NCBI RefSeq assembly: GCF_014054525.1
Contig: NZ_CP059564.1
Location: 1,932,357 to 1,996,356, forward strand
Origin: Alysiella filiformis
Lineage (GTDB): Bacteria; Pseudomonadota; Gammaproteobacteria; Burkholderiales; Neisseriaceae
Direction: 5' to 3'
Length of the DNA stretch: 64,000 bases
Numbering within the stretch: position 1 is the stretch's first letter; the number at the start of each line of letters is the position of its first letter. The translations under genes were made by a program, and so were the position numbers. Below are positions 54,174-63,503 of the stretch, in pieces. The notes below the pieces were generated by a model, which saw nothing but the letters and a program-made list of their open reading frames with translations, made no database searches and had not been told where the DNA came from.

Positions 54174-55040
54174 ATGTCGGCAACCATCATCAACGGCAAA
54201 GAAGTCTCACAAAAATGCTTGGACACCATTGCCCAACAGGTCAAAAATCGTGCCGAATCAGGTTTGCGCGTCCCTGGTTTGGCGGTGATTTTGGTGGGCG
54301 AAGACCCTGCCAGCGCGGTGTATGTACGCAACAAAAATGCGGCTTGCGAAAAAGTGGGTTTCAAATCTTTTTCGTATCATCTGCCCGAACACACCACCGA
54401 ACAGCAGCTCAATAACCTGATTGATGAATTGAATCAAAATGATGAAGTGGACGGCATTTTGGTGCAACTGCCCCTGCCCAAACAAATCAACAGCCAAAAC
54501 ATTTTGGAACGCATTTTGCCTGAAAAAGATGTGGACGGTTTTCACCCCTACAATGTGGGGCGTTTGGCGCAACGCATTCCCCTGTTGCGTCCCTGCACCC
54601 CCAAAGGCGTGATGACGCTGCTGCGCGCCTATGATGTGCCAGTCAAAGGCAAAAATGTGGTGATTGTGGGCGCGTCCAATATTGTGGGGCGACCACAGGC
54701 TTTGGAAATGATGTTGGCAGGCGCAACCGTTACCGTTTGCCACCGTTTTACCACCAATTTGCCCGAAGAATTGAGCAAAGCCGATATTGTGGTGGTGGCG
54801 GTGGGCAAGCCCCATTTGGTTAAAGGCGAATGGATTAAACAAGGCGCGGTGGTCATTGATGTGGGCATTAACCGCTTGGAAGACGGCACCTTGTGTGGCG
54901 ATGTGGAATTTGATGTTGCCAAAGAACGCGCTGCCATGATTACGCCCGTACCAGGAGGGGTTGGTCCCATGACCATTGCCAGCCTGCTGGAAAACACGCT
55001 GCAAGCCGCCCAATTACGCGAACAAAAATTGTGGGTGTGA
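54174..55040 (+). CDS. folD: Bifunctional methylene-THF dehydrogenase / methenyl-THF cyclohydrolase
   Basis: FolD interconverts 5,10-methylene-, methenyl- and 10-formyl-tetrahydrofolate for purine and fMet synthesis. The 288-residue protein has the catalytic segment [14 protein letters not shown] (Tyr and Lys at about 46-56), the signature [28 protein letters not shown], the NADP loop [15 protein letters not shown] and [32 protein letters not shown] precedes the ATG. Single-gene unit. Confidence 0.97.
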   Translation: MSATIINGKEVSQKCLDTIAQQVKNRAESGLRVPGLAVILVGEDPASAVYVRNKNAACEKVGFKSFSYHLPEHTTEQQLNNLIDELNQNDEVDGILVQLPLPKQINSQNILERILPEKDVDGFHPYNVGRLAQRIPLLRPCTPKGVMTLLRAYDVPVKGKNVVIVGASNIVGRPQALEMMLAGATVTVCHRFTTNLPEELSKADIVVVAVGKPHLVKGEWIKQGAVVIDVGINRLEDGTLCGDVEFDVAKERAAMITPVPGGVGPMTIASLLENTLQAAQLREQKLWV

Positions 55041-55056
55041 ATTGACTTTTCAGGCT

Positions 55057-55208
55057 GAAACCTTTGCAAAACTCAGTTCGTAGGGGCTGATTTCATATCT
55101 GCCCCGTTTAGGTTCGCAGAAATTTTCATTCTTATCAATAAATTGAAAAAAGGGCGGATATGAAATCCGCCCCTACGTCAGTTTAAAAGTAGGTTTTGCA
55201 AAGGTTTC
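55057..55208. repeat. Palindromic element between folD and pseB
   Basis: The outer ends GAAACCTTTGCAAAAC and GTTTTGCAAAGGTTTC are perfect 16-base inverted repeats 152 bases apart. Inside is a second palindrome: GTAGGGGCTGATTTCATATC and GGATATGAAATCCGCCCCTAC. It has no gene and looks like a MITE. Uptake sequences flank it on the right. Confidence 0.75.
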
Positions 55209-55296
55209 AGGCTGCCTGAAATGTTTTTTGATTGGCTTACTTATTTAATAAAGTCAATCGCCGAAAGCAAAATCCATTTTTCAGGCAGCCTGAAAC

Positions 55297-56295
55297 TTAA
55301 ATCTGACCAATTTTGTGCCGATTTGCCGCAATCCACTCACGCAAAGCCTCAATGCTGAACCATTGGCTATTGTTGTCGCTGGCATACACAAAGCCCTCTG
55401 GCACTTTCACGCCATTTTTAATGCGCTCGGGGCTATCACACCAACCGTTAATCGCTGGCAGGATTTTGAAATGCTCGGGGTATTCATAGGTGTAAAAAGC
55501 ATCTTCCGCGCTAATCATTTGCTCATGCAATTTTTCGCCAGCGCGTATGCCCACGATTTCTTGACGGCATTCAGGCGCAACCGCCGTAGCCAAATCGCCT
55601 ATGGTCATAGACGGAATTTTTTTCACATAAATTTCGCCGCCCACCATATCATCAAAAGCGTGCCAAACCAATTCCACGCCTTGTTCCAAAGAAATCATAA
55701 AGCGCGTCATGCGGCTGTCGGTAATCGGCAACACGCCTTTGTCTTTGATGGACAAGAAAAACGGAATCACCGAACCGCGCGACCCCATCACATTGCCATA
55801 GCGCACCACCGCAAAGCGCGTACCGTGTTCGCCCGAATAAGCGTTGCCCGCCACAAACAGTTTGTCGGACGCGAGTTTGGTTGCGCCATACAAATTCACA
55901 GGGCTGCTGGCTTTGTCGGTGGAAAGGGCAACGACTTTTTTCACGCCTTTGTCTATGCAAGCGTCAATCAGGTTCATCGCGCCATTGATGTTGGTTTTGA
56001 CACATTCAAAGGGATTGTATTCGGCAGTGGGGACGATTTTGGTGGCGGCGGCGTGAACCACATAATCCACACCGTCCAAAGCGCGATAGAGTCGGTCTTT
56101 GTCGCGCACATCGCCAATGAAAAAGCGCACACGTTTGTCGCCTTCAAATTTTTTTGCCATGTCCCATTGTTTCATTTCATCGCGCGAAAAGACGATGATT
56201 TTTTTGGGATTGTATTTTGCCAAAGTCATCGGCACAAAGGTGTTGCCAAATGAGCCTGTGCCGCCCGTTACCAATATGGTGGCGTTGTGTAACAT
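55297..56295 (-). CDS. pseB: UDP-N-acetylglucosamine 4,6-dehydratase (inverting)
   Basis: PseB catalyses the first step of pseudaminic-acid synthesis, forming a UDP-4-keto-6-deoxy sugar. The 332-residue protein has the Rossmann GGTGSFG at residues 11-17, IIVFSRDEMKQW, the catalytic STDKASSPVNLYGATK (TDK...Y), VRYGNVMGSRGSVIPFF and GEKLHEQMI, all strongly PseB-like. No other pseudaminic-acid gene (pseC, pseH, pseI, pseG, pseF) is adjacent, so it is an orphan here. Alternative roles include bacillosamine or legionaminic-type pathways. Confidence 0.92.
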   Translation of the reverse strand: MLHNATILVTGGTGSFGNTFVPMTLAKYNPKKIIVFSRDEMKQWDMAKKFEGDKRVRFFIGDVRDKDRLYRALDGVDYVVHAAATKIVPTAEYNPFECVKTNINGAMNLIDACIDKGVKKVVALSTDKASSPVNLYGATKLASDKLFVAGNAYSGEHGTRFAVVRYGNVMGSRGSVIPFFLSIKDKGVLPITDSRMTRFMISLEQGVELVWHAFDDMVGGEIYVKKIPSMTIGDLATAVAPECRQEIVGIRAGEKLHEQMISAEDAFYTYEYPEHFKILPAINGWCDSPERIKNGVKVPEGFVYASDNNSQWFSIEALREWIAANRHKIGQI

Positions 56296-56441
56296 GGTTT
56301 TGCTTTCCTAAAAAAAGAAAAATTATAGCAGCGTAATGGGGTTTCAGGCTGCCTGAAAAAAAACACGCCTCATCTTGCAAAAAAAGATAAACAAACGTAA
56401 ACTTTTTACTTTATTTTTTTCAACAACATGGAGCGAAAACC

Positions 56442-57536
56442 ATGCCATTCTTTACCCCCCGCAAATTGACTAAATTATGCGCTGCATTGTTGGCAGGCAT
56501 GTTGGCATTGCCTGTTGTGGCTGCACCCGATATGACAATCACAACAAGCAACTCTATTTCTGGTCAACTCCAAAACAGCTTTGCCACAGATTTGAAATTA
56601 GCGCAACAAGGTGATGCAACAGCGCAAAATCAAGTAGGTATGCGTTATTTGCATGGCATTGATGGTTCCGTAAAAGATTATGTTCAAGCTAAAATGTGGT
56701 TGGAAAAAGCAGCTGCACAAGGAGATGATGCTGCACAAAACAATTTGGGCTATATGTATCAACAAGGTTGGGGCGTAAAACAAGATTACGCCAAAGCCAA
56801 AGCATATTATGAACAAGCAGTTGCACAAGGATATGATGTTGCACAATACAATTTGGGCTATATGTATGAACAAGGCTGGGGCGTAAAACAAGATTACGCC
56901 AAAGCCAAAGCATATTATGAACAAGCAGCTGCACAAGGATATGATGCTGCACAAAACAATTTGGGCTATATGTATTTTGAAGGTGGGGGTGTAAAACAAG
57001 ATTACACCAAAGCCAAAGCATTATTTGAAAAAGCAGCTACACAAGGTCATAAAGCCGCACAAAACAATTTGGGCTATATGTATCAACAAGGTTTGGGTGG
57101 GAAACGAAATTACGCTCAAGCTAAAATTTGGTATGAAAAAGCGGCTGTACAAGGTCATGCAGACGCACAATATAATTTGGGCGATATGTATGAACAAGGC
57201 TTTGGCGTAAAACAAGATTACGCCAAAGCCAAAGCATATTATGAACAAGCAGCTGCACAAGGTCATGCAGATGCACAAAGCAGTTTGGGCTATATGTATC
57301 GGAAAGGTTGGGGCGTGAAACAAGATTACGCCAAAGCCAAAGCATTGTTTGAACAAGCGGCTGCACAAGGTAATGCAGTAGCACAACACAATTTGGGCTT
57401 GATGTATGTGAAAGGGTTAGGTGTGAAACCAGATTATGCCAAAGCCAAATCATTCTTTGAACAAGCGGCTGCACAAGGCGATACAGTAGCACAAGAAAAT
57501 CTCAATTATATGCGCCAAGAAGGTTTAATCCGCTAA
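56442..57536 (+). CDS. Exported Sel1-like repeat protein
   Basis: The 364-residue protein has a signal peptide (KLCAALLAGMLALPVVAAP, cleavage near residue 28) followed by about eight or nine Sel1-like repeats of 36 residues with the pattern AQNNLGYMYxxGxGVKQDYxKAKxxxEQAAAQG. Sel1 repeats form superhelical solenoids that bind proteins, often in envelope or host-interaction functions. At DNA level several repeat units are nearly identical over tens of bases, so the copy number can change by recombination. It is read away from pseB. Confidence 0.93.
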   Translation: MPFFTPRKLTKLCAALLAGMLALPVVAAPDMTITTSNSISGQLQNSFATDLKLAQQGDATAQNQVGMRYLHGIDGSVKDYVQAKMWLEKAAAQGDDAAQNNLGYMYQQGWGVKQDYAKAKAYYEQAVAQGYDVAQYNLGYMYEQGWGVKQDYAKAKAYYEQAAAQGYDAAQNNLGYMYFEGGGVKQDYTKAKALFEKAATQGHKAAQNNLGYMYQQGLGGKRNYAQAKIWYEKAAVQGHADAQYNLGDMYEQGFGVKQDYAKAKAYYEQAAAQGHADAQSSLGYMYRKGWGVKQDYAKAKALFEQAAAQGNAVAQHNLGLMYVKGLGVKPDYAKAKSFFEQAAAQGDTVAQENLNYMRQEGLIR

Positions 57537-57555
57537 TACCCATTCTTTTTTTCAA

Positions 57556-57600
57556 TTCAGGCTGCCTGAAAGCATTTTTGTTTTTCAGGCAGCCTTTCTT
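57556..57600 (+). terminator. Uptake-sequence hairpin after the Sel1 gene
   Basis: TTCAGGCTGCCTGAAA and TTTTTCAGGCAGCCTTTCTTT form a stem with a 10-base loop and T-rich tail. The 250-base gap to tkt also holds a GC-rich hairpin (CCCTCCCCCGTTGGGGACGG, 57635-57663) and another uptake sequence at 57702. Confidence 0.65.
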
Positions 57601-57786
57601 TACAAAGCAAAAATTTTGGGCAGCCTGAAACCTGTCCCCTCCCCCGTTGGGGACGGGGGAGGGAACAGATTTGTGGCAATATCACAAAATGGCGGTTTTT
57701 CTTTTCAGGCAGCCTGAAATATTGTAAACAAGCGTTAAAACTGCCATAATCAAACCCCTTATCCACCTTAAATCAGGAAAAAAAAC

Positions 57787-59769
57787 ATGGCAGCAACCCA
57801 AACCGCCAACGCAATCCGTTTCTTGTCTATGGACATGGTTCAACAAGCCAATTCGGGACACCCCGGTGCGCCCATGGGCATGGCAGACATGGCAGACGTG
57901 TTATGGCGCGAATTTCTGCAACACAATCCCCAAAATCCCCAATTTTTCAACCGCGACCGCTTTGTTTTGTCCAACGGTCATGCCAGCGCGTTGTTGTACA
58001 GCGTGTTGCATTTGAGCGGCTACGATTTGTCGCTTGATGATTTGAAAAACTTCCGCCAACTGCACAGCAAAACAGCAGGACACCCCGAATACGGCTACGC
58101 GGCTGGCGTGGAAACCACCACAGGTCCACTCGGTCAAGGCATTGCCAATGCGGTGGGCATGGCTTTGGCAGAAAAAATCTTGGCAAGCGAATTTAACCAA
58201 GACGGCTTGGACATTGTGAACCACCACACCTACGTTTTCTTGGGCGATGGCTGCCTGATGGAAGGCGTTTCCCACGAAGCCGCGTCTTTGGCGGGGACTT
58301 TGGGCTTGGGCAAACTCATTGTTTTGTATGACGATAACAATATTTCCATTGACGGCAAAGTGGACGGCTGGTTCACGGAAAACATTCCTGCACGTTTTGA
58401 AAGCTACGGCTGGCACGTTGTGGCAAATGTGGACGGACACAATCCTGACGCAATCCGCAACGCCATCCAATCCGCCAAAAACGAAACGGCAAAACCGTCC
58501 ATCATTTGCTGCAAAACCTTAATCGGCAAAGGCGCAGCCAACAAAGAGGGCAGCCACAAAACCCATGGCGCACCGTTGGGCGCGGACGAAATCGCTGCCA
58601 CGCGCCAACATTTGAATTGGGATTTTGCCCCATTTGAAATCCCACAAAATGTGTACGACCAATGGAACGCCCACGAAAAAGGCGCGAAATTGGAAAACGA
58701 ATGGAACGCATTGTTCGCAGAATACTCGGCAAAATTCCCCGAAAAAGCCGCCGAATTCACGCGCCGCATGAACGGCACGCTGCCTGAAAACTTTGCAACA
58801 CACGTTCAGGCTGCCTTAAACGAAATCTGCCAAAAAGCGGAAAAAATCGCCACACGCAAAGCCAGCCAAAACAGCATTGAAATTTTGGCGCAAGTGTTGC
58901 CCGAACTGGTGGGCGGCTCGGCAGACTTAACCCCTTCAAATTTAACCGATTGGTCAAACAGCGTGTCCATCAAACCGCGCCAAGGCGGCAATTATGTGCA
59001 TTATGGTGTGCGCGAATTTGGCATGGCGGCAATCATGAACGGCATGGCGTTGCACGGTGGCGTGAAGCCGTTTGGCGCAACTTTCCTGATGTTCAGCGAA
59101 TACGCGCGTAATGCTTTGCGTATGGCGGCTTTGATGAAAATCAATCCTGTGTTTGTGTTCACGCACGATTCCATCGGTTTGGGCGAAGATGGCCCGACCC
59201 ACCAGCCTGTTGAACAAACCGCGACTTTGCGTTTGATTCCAAATATGGCGGTGTGGCGACCTTGCGACACAGCCGAAAGTTTGGTGGCATGGGCGCAAGC
59301 CGTGCAAGCGCAAGACCACCCAAGCTGCTTGATTTTCAGCCGTCAGAATTTGCCGTTTATTCAACGCGATGAGCCAACTTTGGCAAACATTCAACGCGGC
59401 GGCTACATCATTTCAGGCAGCCAAAACGCGCAAGCCGTGATTATTGCCACAGGTTCCGAAGTGGAATTGGCACTGAACGCGCAAAAAGCGTTGGCGGAAC
59501 AAGGCATTGCCGTGAATGTGGTTTCCATGCCGTCCACCAATGTGTTTGACAAGCAAGATTTGGCGTACAAACAAAGCGTGCTGCCTGAAAACTTGCCGAA
59601 AATCGCGGTGGAAGCAGGCGTTACCGATGGCTGGTACAAATACGTTGGTTTGAACGGCAAAGTGGTGGGTTTAGACCGTTTTGGCGAATCCGCGCCAGCC
59701 GAATTGCTGTTTAAAGAATTTGGTTTCACAACGGAAAATGTGGTTGCTGCCGTGAAATCGGTGCTGTAA
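57787..59769 (+). CDS. tkt: Transketolase
   Basis: Transketolase uses thiamine diphosphate to move two-carbon units between pentose-phosphate sugars. The 660-residue protein has the N-terminal [33 protein letters not shown], the ThDP/Mg motif [23 protein letters not shown] near residue 154, [20 protein letters not shown] near 457 and a C-terminal domain ending in a helix. All are standard. It begins 17 bases after an AAATCAGG-type ribosome site. Single-gene unit. Confidence 0.98.
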   Translation: MAATQTANAIRFLSMDMVQQANSGHPGAPMGMADMADVLWREFLQHNPQNPQFFNRDRFVLSNGHASALLYSVLHLSGYDLSLDDLKNFRQLHSKTAGHPEYGYAAGVETTTGPLGQGIANAVGMALAEKILASEFNQDGLDIVNHHTYVFLGDGCLMEGVSHEAASLAGTLGLGKLIVLYDDNNISIDGKVDGWFTENIPARFESYGWHVVANVDGHNPDAIRNAIQSAKNETAKPSIICCKTLIGKGAANKEGSHKTHGAPLGADEIAATRQHLNWDFAPFEIPQNVYDQWNAHEKGAKLENEWNALFAEYSAKFPEKAAEFTRRMNGTLPENFATHVQAALNEICQKAEKIATRKASQNSIEILAQVLPELVGGSADLTPSNLTDWSNSVSIKPRQGGNYVHYGVREFGMAAIMNGMALHGGVKPFGATFLMFSEYARNALRMAALMKINPVFVFTHDSIGLGEDGPTHQPVEQTATLRLIPNMAVWRPCDTAESLVAWAQAVQAQDHPSCLIFSRQNLPFIQRDEPTLANIQRGGYIISGSQNAQAVIIATGSEVELALNAQKALAEQGIAVNVVSMPSTNVFDKQDLAYKQSVLPENLPKIAVEAGVTDGWYKYVGLNGKVVGLDRFGESAPAELLFKEFGFTTENVVAAVKSVL

Positions 59770-59774
59770 ACCAC

Positions 59775-59823
59775 GTTCAGGCTGCCTGAAAAGCGAAGTT
59801 TTGGTTTTTCAGGCAGCCTGAAT
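59775..59823 (+). terminator. Terminator after tkt
   Basis: GTTCAGGCTGCCTGAAAA and TTTTTCAGGCAGCCTGAA form a stem with a loop of about 12 bases; the tail is AATTGTC, so termination may be weak. Confidence 0.6.
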
Positions 59824-59857
59824 TGTCTTTTAAAAGAAAAAATTCAGGAGAAAAATC

Positions 59858-60865
59858 ATGTTGATATACGAAACCCACTTGCCCATTACCCAGCCCATCG
59901 GCAAGCGACAAATGCTCCAAGTCGCCTATAATTGGCTGAAAAAGCACCCCATTTTGCAAACCGCCCCCCATGTTTTCATGACATGGCACAACGAACACGG
60001 CAGCGTGATTTACCCCATACAATGTATTTTAAATCCTGATTTATATGAAGAAATCAGCAGCATTCGCTTTCGCATTCCCCACCCCAATCAGTTGCCTTGT
60101 GATTTTGTGATAAGCGTGTCGCAGCAGCCTGAAAGTTGGCACGCCCAACTGAAATTGCAATTAAACAAAGACAAAAATGCCGCCCAAAATCTGCAATTCC
60201 AAATGGAAACCCTGCAAACCGAACACAGCGAACAAATCGCCCATTTAAAACAAGAACACCAGCGCGAAATCCAAACACTCAACGAAAAACACCAGTTTGC
60301 CAACCAAAGCCAAAACGACACTTATTTCCATGATATGAAAGAAAAAAATCAGGAAATCAGCGATTTAAAACACGAAATTCGCCAACTGGAACAATTACTT
60401 GAAGAAGTTACCCACTCGCCCGACCCACAACACAGCTACACCCACGTCAAAACCGTGGTGCGCGGTTCGTGTGTGTTGGCGTATGGCGATGAATTGGATT
60501 TGTATAACGATGAAATTTTGAGCTTTGTGCGAGACGCGCTGCACAACGAATTGGCAACGCGCACCCACGAAAACAGCCGCCGCCAACACATTTTGCACGA
60601 TTTGCTGCTGAACAATCCTTTGGAAAACGATTTGCGTAAGGAAAAAGAAACCGAATTGAAACGCGTCATGCGCAATTATCAGCGTTTGGACGCGCCCACG
60701 CTCAATGCTTTGAAAAAATTGGGGTTTTCACACACGCAAGACGGCACACACCACAAATTCAAATTCATGGGCGATGAACGTTATGTTGCCACCACGTCAA
60801 AAAGCAGCAGCGATGTGCGTTCGGGCAAAAATTTCGCCCACGATATTGCCAATAAATTGTTTTAA
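59858..60865 (+). CDS. Coiled-coil protein with conserved C-terminal domain, paralogue 1
   Basis: The 335-residue protein has three parts: a unique N-terminal region (residues 1-105, with VFMTWHNEHGSVIYPIQCIL), a long coiled coil (about 110-190, LQFQMETLQTEHSEQIAHLKQEHQ...), and a C-terminal domain of about 130 residues shared with the next gene: LDLYNDEILSFVRDAL, NPLENDLRKEKETELKRVMRNYQRLD, LKKLGFSHTQDGTHHKFKF and SDVRSGKNFAHDIANKLF. The last part has a G-x-HHK strand pattern reminiscent of HicA-like dsRBD-fold RNases, though catalysis is unproven. No family name is known to me. Confidence 0.78.
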   Translation: MLIYETHLPITQPIGKRQMLQVAYNWLKKHPILQTAPHVFMTWHNEHGSVIYPIQCILNPDLYEEISSIRFRIPHPNQLPCDFVISVSQQPESWHAQLKLQLNKDKNAAQNLQFQMETLQTEHSEQIAHLKQEHQREIQTLNEKHQFANQSQNDTYFHDMKEKNQEISDLKHEIRQLEQLLEEVTHSPDPQHSYTHVKTVVRGSCVLAYGDELDLYNDEILSFVRDALHNELATRTHENSRRQHILHDLLLNNPLENDLRKEKETELKRVMRNYQRLDAPTLNALKKLGFSHTQDGTHHKFKFMGDERYVATTSKSSSDVRSGKNFAHDIANKLF

Positions 60866-60891
60866 TTGATGATTTTTTAAGGAGCGAGCAA

Positions 60892-61881
60892 ATGAAGTTG
60901 AAACAAGCCAAAAAATCCCTTGCCAAACTGTTTGCCCAAGCGCAAGGCAAAACGTGGGACAATTTGACTTTACGCCAAATCACTTTACACAAGTGCAAGA
61001 AAAATAAGAAAAAACAAAGTTTTGTTTTCAATATCAAAACGGAATGGGAAATTGCGTCTGCCAATTCAGCCGTTTCAGGCAACCTGAAATCTGCCGCGCT
61101 GCCTGAAAAAGCGGCGGTTCAACCCCCACCTGTGGCTGAACAGGACGATAAACATCACGATTTGCTGCAACAAATCCAGCAATTAAAAAGCCAAATCACG
61201 GCATTGAAAAACGAAAACACCCAACGACAAAACAAAATCAGCACACTCAACTCTGAAAATAATAAATTAAAACAACAGCTTAATCGAATGCACGATTTGA
61301 AAAATGAAAACAATCATTTAAAACAAAGCGTGCATTATCTGACTGAAAAGCGAGACAAACACCAGCAAATTGTGGCGCAAAAAGACGAAGTCATCGCCCA
61401 AATCAAACAGGAAATGTACGAAATGAAACAAGCGGCACAACAAAATTTTGTGCCGCAATACACCCCACCCAAACCGAAAGAAACTGCCTTATTGCAATTT
61501 GGGCAGGAAGTGGATTTGTATGAAAATGAAATTTTGAGTTTCACGCGCAAGGCTTTGGAATTTGCGCTGAAAAATCATACTTATGATAAAAGTCGCTACC
61601 GCCATGTGTTGGAAGATGTGTTGCAAGCCAATCCGCTTGAACGCGATGTGCGTGCCGAAAAAGAGCGGGAATTTCACAAAATCATGCACACCTATCATCG
61701 CATGGACAATGCCACACGCCAAGCATTAAGCAAATTCGGTTTTACTTTGAACGAGCAAAGCGTACATCATAAAATCGTGTTTATGCAGCAAACGCGCTAT
61801 ACGTTTACCATTTCCAAAACGGGCAGCGACATACACGGTGGCAAAAATTGTGCGCGTAATGTGAGCCGATTTTTATTTTGA
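60892..61881 (+). CDS. Coiled-coil protein with conserved C-terminal domain, paralogue 2
   Basis: The 329-residue protein has a basic N-terminal region (KLKQAKKSLAKLFAQAQG, then HKCKKNKKKQSFVF), a Pro/Ala linker, a coiled coil (about 85-180, LQQIQQLKSQITALKNENTQRQNKI...), and the same C-terminal domain as the upstream gene: VDLYENEILSFTRKAL, NPLERDVRAEKEREFHKIMHTYHRMD, LSKFGFTLNEQSVHHKIVF and SDIHGGKNCARNVSRFLF. It begins 26 bases after the first gene, with GGAG before the ATG, so the two are an operon. The N-terminal parts are unrelated, which suggests different partners for one shared effector or binding domain. Confidence 0.78.
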   Translation: MKLKQAKKSLAKLFAQAQGKTWDNLTLRQITLHKCKKNKKKQSFVFNIKTEWEIASANSAVSGNLKSAALPEKAAVQPPPVAEQDDKHHDLLQQIQQLKSQITALKNENTQRQNKISTLNSENNKLKQQLNRMHDLKNENNHLKQSVHYLTEKRDKHQQIVAQKDEVIAQIKQEMYEMKQAAQQNFVPQYTPPKPKETALLQFGQEVDLYENEILSFTRKALEFALKNHTYDKSRYRHVLEDVLQANPLERDVRAEKEREFHKIMHTYHRMDNATRQALSKFGFTLNEQSVHHKIVFMQQTRYTFTISKTGSDIHGGKNCARNVSRFLF

Positions 61882-61921
61882 GACCCAAAAGGTTTGCAGG
61901 CTGCCTGAAACGTTTTTTCAA

Positions 61922-62737
61922 TCAAAAACGGCGTTTTAATTGGCATTCTTGCAAAATATTGACCGCCAATTCTTCCACCGATTTGTGGGTGGTGTCGGTA
62001 AAGGGAATTTGGTGGCGGCGAAACATGGCTTGGGCATCGCGCACTTCTTGTTTGCAAGTGTCTATGTGGGAATAATTGGAATTGGCGCGGCGTTCTTCGC
62101 GAATGTCGTGCAAGCGTTCGGGGTTGATGGTTAAGCCAAACAATTTGTTTTTGTGGGCTTTGACCATGCGTGGCAAATCGGGGCTTTCCAAATCATCGGG
62201 CGTGAGCGGATAGTTGGCGGCGCGAATGCCATATTGCAATGCCAAATACAGGCAAGTGGGCGTTTTGCCACTGCGCGATACGCCCATTAAAATCACATCG
62301 GCTTCTTTCAAATTGGCTTCGGATACGCCATCGTCATGATTTAAGGCGAAATTCACGGCTTCCATACGCGCATCGTAGCGTTCCACATTTGCCACGCGGC
62401 TTTTCACGGAATGACGCGCTGGTGTACCCAATTCTTGCTCCAACAGCGATAAAAATGCGTCAAACAGGCTGATGTGCAAGGCGTTGGCTTCTGCCAAAAT
62501 TCGCCCAATGCTTTCATCAACCACGCTGGAAAACACAATGGGGCGAATGCCATCGTCTTGCGCTTGGCGATTGATGATTTGTACCAAACCGTGTGCTTTG
62601 TCTTCGGTGTTGATGAAGGCGTATGACATTTGCTTGAATTTGATGTTTTCAAATTGCTCCAACAGGGCTTTGCCCATGCCTTCTGCGCTCAAACCTGTGC
62701 GGTCGGAAATGAAAAATACGCGGCGTGTGGGATTCAT
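61922..62737 (-). CDS. ppsR: Phosphoenolpyruvate synthase regulatory protein (bifunctional kinase/pyrophosphorylase)
   Basis: PpsR (DUF299) inactivates PEP synthase by ADP-dependent phosphorylation and reactivates it by Pi-dependent dephosphorylation. The 271-residue protein shows RRVFFISDRTGLSAEGMGKALL at the start, the P-loop-like VILMGVSRSGKTPTCLYLALQYG near residue 150 and GLTINPERLHDIREERRANSNYS. Start chosen at 62737 with AAAGGAAAAATC upstream. Its target ppsA is not in the window. Convergent with the coiled-coil pair. Confidence 0.95.
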   Translation of the reverse strand: MNPTRRVFFISDRTGLSAEGMGKALLEQFENIKFKQMSYAFINTEDKAHGLVQIINRQAQDDGIRPIVFSSVVDESIGRILAEANALHISLFDAFLSLLEQELGTPARHSVKSRVANVERYDARMEAVNFALNHDDGVSEANLKEADVILMGVSRSGKTPTCLYLALQYGIRAANYPLTPDDLESPDLPRMVKAHKNKLFGLTINPERLHDIREERRANSNYSHIDTCKQEVRDAQAMFRRHQIPFTDTTHKSVEELAVNILQECQLKRRF

Positions 62738-62900
62738 GGTGATTTTTCCTTTGTTTGGCATTATTGTTGTGAAACGCCATTATAACGCAAGCGTTAAATT
62801 GGGTAAAAAAAAACGTTCAGGCTGCCTGAAAAAACTACCCAAGCCACACAAAACCCAATAAAATAAGCCAATTTACACTTTTTCACACGGAACTTCAATC

Positions 62901-63392
62901 ATGGTCAAAATCGGCATCATCATGGGCAGCAACAGCGATTGGCACATCATGCAACACGCCGCGCATTTTTTGGAACAATTTGGTGTGGCTTATGAAGCCA
63001 AAGTGGTGTCGGCACACCGCACGCCTGATTTGATGTTTGAATACGCCAAATCTGCCAAAGCGCGTGGTTTGCAAGCGATTATTGCGGGGGCTGGCGGTGC
63101 TGCACATTTGGCGGGTATGGTTGCCAGTCAAACCACGCTGCCTGTATTGGGTGTGCCTGTGCCAAGCAAATATTTGCGTGGCGAAGATTCGCTGCTTTCC
63201 ATTGTGCAAATGCCCAAGGGCGTGCCTGTGGCAACTTTTGCCATTGGCGAGGCTGGTGCGGCAAATGCGGCTTTGTTTGCCGTATCATTACTGGCAAACC
63301 ACGATGCGGATTTGGCACAAAAACTTGCCGATTTTCGCGCCAAACAAACCGAAACGGTATTGGCAATGACTTTGCCTGATATTGATTTGTGA
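62901..63392 (+). CDS. purE: N5-carboxyaminoimidazole ribonucleotide mutase
   Basis: Class I PurE moves a carboxyl group in AIR to CAIR conversion of purine synthesis. The 163-residue protein has [39 protein letters not shown] (catalytic His) and [19 protein letters not shown], the complete active-site set. It lies alone between ppsR and hemH; purK is not adjacent. Confidence 0.97.
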   Translation: MVKIGIIMGSNSDWHIMQHAAHFLEQFGVAYEAKVVSAHRTPDLMFEYAKSAKARGLQAIIAGAGGAAHLAGMVASQTTLPVLGVPVPSKYLRGEDSLLSIVQMPKGVPVATFAIGEAGAANAALFAVSLLANHDADLAQKLADFRAKQTETVLAMTLPDIDL

Positions 63393-63503
63393 GATTCAGG
63401 CTGCCTGAAACACAATTTTCCCAATCCCCAATATTGTTATCCTTAACGCCACCGCCCTTCATCTTGTAATATGATAGGCACTTTTCCTTTTTGGCACACA
63501 ATC

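Noticed and set aside
56640-57510. CRISPR array
   Set aside because: The regularly spaced repeats are 108-base Sel1 coding units, without spacers and in frame.
57635-57663. Member of the CCCTCTCCC module family
   Set aside because: It is a simple short GC-rich hairpin without the GTTTTGCCCTCTCCC ends or the conserved centre.
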